Shown here: piece by piece, positions 60,078 through 64,000 of the stretch
Layout of the letters: every line of letters starts with the position of its first letter
How positions within the stretch are numbered: the first letter of the stretch is position 1
DNA from: Modestobacter muralis
GTDB lineage: Bacteria; Actinomycetota; Actinomycetes; Mycobacteriales; Geodermatophilaceae
Direction of reading: 5' to 3'
Assembly: GCF_010682105.1 (NCBI RefSeq)
Contig: NZ_JAAGWH010000041.1
Span: 80,503-144,502 of the forward strand
DNA: 64,000 bases
Translations under genes and position numbers: made by a program
Notes under the pieces: model-generated
The model's input: the letters and a program-made list of their open reading frames with translations, nothing else
Told to the model about the DNA's origin: nothing
The model's database searches: none

Positions 60078-61541
60078 GTGACCGTCGCACCGCACGAGAC
60101 CGTCGTCCTCGGCGACTCCTTCGCCCGCGAGCTGCCGGAGATGGCCGTCCCCTGGCAGGCCACCGAGGCCCCGGACCCCGAGCTGCTCGTGCTCAACGAG
60201 CCGCTGGCCGCCGAGCTCGGCCTGGACGCCGCGCAGCTCCGCAGCCCGGACGGCGTCGCACTGCTGACCGGCGCCGCCGTGCCCGCCGGGGCCACACCGG
60301 TGGCGATGGCCTACGCCGGGCACCAGTTCGGCGGCTTCAACCCGCGGCTGGGCGACGGCCGGGCCCTGCTGCTCGGTGAGCTCACCGACCCCGCCGGCCG
60401 GGTGCGCGACCTGCACCTGAAGGGCTCCGGCCGCACCCCGTTCGCCCGCGGCGGCGACGGCCTGGCCGCGGTCGGGCCGATGCTCCGCGAGCACGTGGTC
60501 AGCGAGGCGATGGCCGCCCTGGGCATCCCCACCACCCGCTCGCTGGCGGTCGTGGCCACCGGGCGCACGGTGCGCCGGGAGACCCCGCTGCCCGGCGCGG
60601 TGCTCGCCCGGGTGGCCAGCAGCCACCTGCGGGTGGGCAGCTTCCAGTACGCCGCGGCCGGCGGGGACGTCGCGCTGCTGCGCCGGCTGGCCGACGTCGC
60701 CATCGCCCGGCACCACCCGGCCGCCGCGGACGCCGAGCAGCCGTACCTGGCGCTGTACGAGGCCGTCGTCGCAGCCCAGGCGCGGCTGGTGGCGCAGTGG
60801 ATGCTCATCGGGTTCGTGCACGGGGTGCTCAACACCGACAACGTCACGATCTCCGGCGAGACCATCGACTACGGGCCGTGCGCCTTCCTCGACGCCTACG
60901 ACCCGGCCACGGTCTACAGCTCCATCGACACCGGCGGCCGGTACGCCTACGGCAACCAGCCGGTGGTCACCGAGTGGAACCTCGCCCGGCTGGCCGAGGC
61001 GCTGCTGCCGCTGCTGGCCGACGACCAGGACGCCGCGGTCGCCCTGGTCGTCCCGGCCCTGGAGCGGTTCCGCCCGCAGTACGTGGCTGCCTTCACCGCC
61101 GGCTGGGCGGCGAAGCTCGGCCTGCCCGACGGGCTGGACGACGACGTGACCATCGCCCTGGTCCAGCAGCTGCTGGCCCTGCTGCACGCCGACCACGTCG
61201 ACCTCACCTCGTTCTGCCGCGCCCTGGCCGGTGCGGCCCGCGGGGACGTCGCGCCGGCCCGCGACCTGTTCCTCGACCTCGCCGGGTTCGACGCGTGGCT
61301 GGCCACCTGGCGCGCGGCGGGCCCGGACGCCGACGCGATGGACCGGGTGAACCCCGTCTACGTCCCGCGCAACCACCTGGTCGAGGAGGCGCTGACCGCC
61401 GCGACCGACGGCGACCTGGCCCCGCTGCACGACCTGCTGGCCGCGGTGACCGACCCGTTCACCGCCCGCCCCGGCCTGGAGCGGTACGCCGCCCCCGCCC
61501 CGGTCGACTTCGGCGCCTACCGGACGTTCTGCGGCACCTGA
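60078..61541 (+). CDS. selO: SelO/YdiU family protein adenylyltransferase
   Basis: SelO is a pseudokinase-fold enzyme that transfers AMP to proteins, involved in redox stress. The 487-residue protein has [39 protein letters not shown] (ATP-binding K), [26 protein letters not shown] (inverted DFG region; conserved D-N-D here seen in NTDN and DYGPC) and [19 protein letters not shown]. The C-terminus FCGT keeps a cysteine at the position where eukaryotic SelO has Sec. The start GTG 60078 has TACCCT 7 bases upstream, a leaderless-type promoter. Confidence 0.93.
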   Translation: MTVAPHETVVLGDSFARELPEMAVPWQATEAPDPELLVLNEPLAAELGLDAAQLRSPDGVALLTGAAVPAGATPVAMAYAGHQFGGFNPRLGDGRALLLGELTDPAGRVRDLHLKGSGRTPFARGGDGLAAVGPMLREHVVSEAMAALGIPTTRSLAVVATGRTVRRETPLPGAVLARVASSHLRVGSFQYAAAGGDVALLRRLADVAIARHHPAAADAEQPYLALYEAVVAAQARLVAQWMLIGFVHGVLNTDNVTISGETIDYGPCAFLDAYDPATVYSSIDTGGRYAYGNQPVVTEWNLARLAEALLPLLADDQDAAVALVVPALERFRPQYVAAFTAGWAAKLGLPDGLDDDVTIALVQQLLALLHADHVDLTSFCRALAGAARGDVAPARDLFLDLAGFDAWLATWRAAGPDADAMDRVNPVYVPRNHLVEEALTAATDGDLAPLHDLLAAVTDPFTARPGLERYAAPAPVDFGAYRTFCGT

Positions 61542-61580
61542 GCCCGCGTGACCGGCGCCGGCCCGGGGTACCGGGAGCCC

Positions 61581-62147
61581 ATGAGCGGGAAGAGCGCGGA
61601 CGACTACGCGGCCGACTACACCGAGCCGGAGCTGCGCGCCCGGCTCAAGGAGGAGCTCAAGGCCGGTGACAAGGGCGGCCGGCCGGGGCAGTGGAGCGCG
61701 CGCAAGAGCCAGCTGCTGGCCACCGAGTACGAGGCCCAAGGTGGCGGCTACGTGCACGACGGCGAGCGCACCGAGGCCCAGCAGCACCTGTCGGAGTGGA
61801 CGGCGCAGGACTGGCACACCGCCGACGGCGACACCGCCGAGCGCGGAGAGCACGAGACGGCCCGCTACCTGCCCGACGCGGCCTGGGCGCTGCTCAGCCC
61901 CGAGGAGCAGCAGGCCACCGACGCCGCGAAGCGGCACGGCGAGGGCCAGCACGTGCCCAACACCGACGCGGCGAAGGAGGCCCGCAAGGCCGCCGAGCTG
62001 GTCGACGCGCCGGCTCCGGAGGCCCGGGAGAAGGTGCGGGAGATGCACGGGGACTCCCAGCTCGACCGCGCCGAGCGGGCCGAGAAGCTCGGGCGGCACC
62101 GGAAGACGGTCCTCGGCGAGATCGAGCACCAGCGCTCGGCAGAGTAG
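61581..62147 (+). CDS. DUF5872-like hypothetical protein
   Basis: This 188-residue hydrophilic protein has a conserved N-terminal block (YTEPELRARLKEELKAGD, GGRPGQWSARKSQLLATEYE, GGGYVHDGERTEAQQHLSEW) of the kind annotated DUF5872. A second half rich in Ala/Glu/Arg helices is built around EARKAAELVDAP and LDRAERAEKLGRH. The start is ATG 61581 with GGGAG before it. It is probably cytosolic; function unknown. It follows selO by 39 bases and may be co-transcribed. Confidence 0.75.
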   Translation: MSGKSADDYAADYTEPELRARLKEELKAGDKGGRPGQWSARKSQLLATEYEAQGGGYVHDGERTEAQQHLSEWTAQDWHTADGDTAERGEHETARYLPDAAWALLSPEEQQATDAAKRHGEGQHVPNTDAAKEARKAAELVDAPAPEAREKVREMHGDSQLDRAERAEKLGRHRKTVLGEIEHQRSAE

Positions 62148-62171
62148 CCCGGGGCCGAGTTCCTCCCCCGC

Positions 62172-62540
62172 TCAGCGCCGGGCGGCCGGTGCGGTCAGCA
62201 GGCCCAGGACCGCCGAGGCGACCGAGGTGCTGCCGCTGACCCACACCGGGCGGGCGTGGGCGGGCCAGCGCACCCGGGCCAGCACCATGCTCGAGGCGTG
62301 CAGCAGGTCCACCCCGGCCCCGGCCAGCACCACGGCCCGCGTCGGGTGCACCAAGGCGGTCACGTGCTGGGCCACCAGTCGGGCACCCAGCAGCCGGACG
62401 ACCCAGTGCGCCGGCTCGGGCCCGCCGGCCAGCCGCGTGACGTCGCCCGGCCGCACCAGCATCGCCGTCCCCCACAGCGCCCACGGGACGGCGACCAGCC
62501 GCGTGACCCGGTGGCCGGTGCCGGTGCGGCGTGCCCTCAT
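62172..62540 (-). CDS. Small hypothetical membrane protein
   Basis: This 122-residue protein has three or four weak hydrophobic helices (VTRLVAVPWALWGTAMLV, VVRLLGARLVAQHVTALV, VVLAGAGVDLLHASSMVLA, SVASAVLGLLTAPAA). The arrangement, with a GARLVAQH motif, resembles small actinobacterial membrane proteins of unknown role. The start is ATG 62540. It is convergent with the DUF5872-like gene. Confidence 0.65.
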   Translation of the reverse strand: MRARRTGTGHRVTRLVAVPWALWGTAMLVRPGDVTRLAGGPEPAHWVVRLLGARLVAQHVTALVHPTRAVVLAGAGVDLLHASSMVLARVRWPAHARPVWVSGSTSVASAVLGLLTAPAARR

Positions 62541-62653
62541 GCGCTGTCCTCGCTCTCGGATGGGCCGCGCTCCCCGCCGCGGCCCGCCGGAGCAGGGCCG
62601 GCGGACGGCGGCTCCCTCCCGCTACCCCGCCCGCCGTCGCCGACACCCGCGGT

Positions 62654-64000
62654 TCAGGGGTGGGCGGCGTGGCTGCCGTGGAACTCGAGGTGCTCGCGGG
62701 CGAGGTCGGCGTCCTGCGGTGCCCGCTGCGCGTGCCGGGCGTCGTCCCGGCGGTCGTGCCGCCAGTCCAGGAGGCCGATGACGAGCGCGGCCAGCGCGCC
62801 CACCACGGCCACGGCGAGGGCGGCTGCGGCGGCCCACGAGTACCGCTGGTCGGTGTGGGCGAGCACCAGGTAGAACAGGCCCGGCAGCGCGGCGGTGCCG
62901 ATGGCGCCGCCGAACCGCTGGAGGGTCTGCAGCGCCCCGCCGGCCGAGCCGGCCATCTCCACCGGGACGTCGCGCAGGGTCAGGGTGACGTTGGGCGAGA
63001 CGACGAACCCGCCGCCGATGCCGGCCAGCAGCAGGGTCGGGACGATCGCCCAGCCGAGCACCTCCGGCGGCACGGTCGCCACGACGACGGCTGTCGCGGT
63101 CAGCCCCACCGAGACCCCGGCCAGGCCCAGCACCGTCAGCGCCCGGCCGTACCGCTCGACCAGCCGGCCGGCGACCACCGCGGCCGACGCCGAGCCCACC
63201 GCGAACGGCGTCACGGCGAGCCCGGACTGCAGCGGCGTCCAGCCCAGCCCGGTCTGGAAGTACAGCGCGAAGGTGAGCCAGATGCCGCTGAAGCCGATGA
63301 AGTAGACGGTGCCCAGCGCCAGTCCCGGCGCGTAGCCGCGGGTGCGGGTCACCAGCCGGGGGTCGAAGACCGGGTCCTTGCCGGCCCGCACCACCCGCTT
63401 CTCCCAGCGGAGGAAGGACACCAGCAGCACCACACCCAGCGGGAAGCACCACCAGAACCGGACGAGGCCGCCGGACTCGGCCTGCACCAGTGGGAACAGC
63501 AACGCCAGCGCACCGATGCCCAGCAGCAGGACGCCGGGGACGTCGATCCGCCCGTGCCCGCCGCTCTCGCGCGCGGGGATGAGGCGGAGGGCGAGCACGA
63601 AGGCCACCACGCCGATCGGCACGTTGACGTAGAAGATCCACCGCCAGCCCTCCGGACCGGAGGCCAGCGCCAGCAGCGTGCCCCCGACCACCGGCCCGAC
63701 GGCGGTGGAGATGCCGACCGTCGCACCGAAGAAGCCGAAGGCCCGCCCGCGCTCGGGCCCACGGAACAGCTGCTGGATCAGGGCGGAGTTCTGCGGGGCC
63801 AGGACGCCGGCCGCGACACCCTGGGCGAGCCGGGCGGCGATCAACCAGCCGACGGACGGCGCCGCCCCGGCGGCAGCGCTGCAGGCGACGAAGGCGACCA
63901 GGCCGATGAGGAACAGCCGGCGACGGCCGAAGGCGTCCCCGAGCCGCCCGGCCGGGACCAGCGCGATGCCGAAGGCCAGCGCGTACCCCGACACCACCCA
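62654..64000 (-). CDS. MFS multidrug exporter, DHA2/EmrB-QacA type (N-terminus beyond window)
   Basis: This partial 14-helix drug exporter enters from the right edge and ends at 62654. Visible are GRLGDAFGRRRLFLIGLVAF (motif A after TM2), ARLAQGVAAGVLAPQNSALI (TM4), GFFGATVGISTAVGPVVGGTLL (motif C) and WRWIFYVNVPIGVVAFVLAL. The C-terminal half has VEMAGSAGGALQTLQRFGGAIGTA. It has about 448 residues, with at least the first helix missing. The C-terminus is His/Asp-rich. A related exporter exists only as a pseudogene at 23.8-25.0 kb in this window. Confidence 0.93.
   Translation of the reverse strand, partial: WVVSGYALAFGIALVPAGRLGDAFGRRRLFLIGLVAFVACSAAAGAAPSVGWLIAARLAQGVAAGVLAPQNSALIQQLFRGPERGRAFGFFGATVGISTAVGPVVGGTLLALASGPEGWRWIFYVNVPIGVVAFVLALRLIPARESGGHGRIDVPGVLLLGIGALALLFPLVQAESGGLVRFWWCFPLGVVLLVSFLRWEKRVVRAGKDPVFDPRLVTRTRGYAPGLALGTVYFIGFSGIWLTFALYFQTGLGWTPLQSGLAVTPFAVGSASAAVVAGRLVERYGRALTVLGLAGVSVGLTATAVVVATVPPEVLGWAIVPTLLLAGIGGGFVVSPNVTLTLRDVPVEMAGSAGGALQTLQRFGGAIGTAALPGLFYLVLAHTDQRYSWAAAAALAVAVVGALAALVIGLLDWRHDRRDDARHAQRAPQDADLAREHLEFHGSHAAHP

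Noticed and set aside
59880..62129. Extension of the epimerase frame to a 1177-residue protein
   Set aside because: The extra part is antisense to selO and the DUF5872-like gene. The real start at 59879 begins a proper signal helix.

Overview
The window is very GC-rich, with strong third-position GC in every real gene. It carries a mycothiol gene (mshC), a PAC2-family gene, actinobacterial-only families (DUF3090, SCO1664 family) and many apparently leaderless GTG starts. This points to a soil-type actinobacterium; gene content and order suggest the Geodermatophilaceae (Blastococcus, Geodermatophilus, Modestobacter), but that is inference. It is chromosomal. There is one tRNA gene, no rRNA operon and no CRISPR array.

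Region 1 (1-17.8 kb) is conserved core. metH runs off the left edge, divergent from a PAC2-family gene. A long minus-strand series follows, read from 9.1 kb back to 2.9 kb: uppP, a histidine phosphatase, DUF3090, SCO1664 family, a VOC protein, mshC, a dGTPase-like HD protein and a small ORF. The plus strand then has an aldo/keto reductase translationally coupled to a RecD2-like helicase, and a stress membrane protein behind a sigma-B-like promoter. An iron box lies between a DUF2470 (heme-utilisation-like) gene and an rpsD-type S4 gene. A SpoIIE-like phosphatase, an M20 peptidase and tRNA-Leu(GAG) end the region.

Region 2 (18-23.3 kb) looks like a copper-handling module: a rhodanese lipoprotein, a Tat-exported multicopper oxidase with a Met-rich insert, an exported DUF305 protein with a C-terminal LEDTG-like sorting signal, a class F sortase, and a small membrane protein. 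Three similar palindromes (CTAC...GTAG type) sit upstream of three of these genes and suggest one regulon. Region 3 (23.3-30.7 kb) is partly a scrapyard: an MFS pseudogene, an unidentified minus-strand remnant and a truncated copy of the 5' end of an SDR gene whose intact copy is 5.4 kb away. It also has an intact NAD-binding reductase, an FAD monooxygenase, an APC permease/UspA pair and the intact SDR gene.

Region 4 (30.7-41.6 kb) has a two-domain alpha/beta hydrolase, two overlapping ATP-grasp genes plus a small partner, an APC permease, phosphatidylcholine synthase, and a divergent tyrosine recombinase/coiled-coil pair. The control region of that pair holds a 9-7-9 palindrome over the recombinase start codon and half-sites every 25 bp. 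It is the best candidate for an undescribed system here. Three more gene-end remnants (alpha/beta hydrolase, CGNR zinc finger, SDR) flank the area.

Region 5 (41.6-64 kb) holds a saccharopine-dehydrogenase-like reductase, a His-rich methyltransferase, a TSUP transporter, an exported coiled-coil peptidase-like protein, an SNF2 helicase and a GntR/MFS pair. It continues with an IclR/SDR pair, a TetR/MMPL efflux pair with a tandem operator, a sigma/anti-sigma/ABC exporter operon with overlapping genes, an aldose epimerase, SelO, a DUF5872-like protein, and a DHA2 MFS exporter cut by the right edge. Very strong perfect hairpins separate many of the transcription units.
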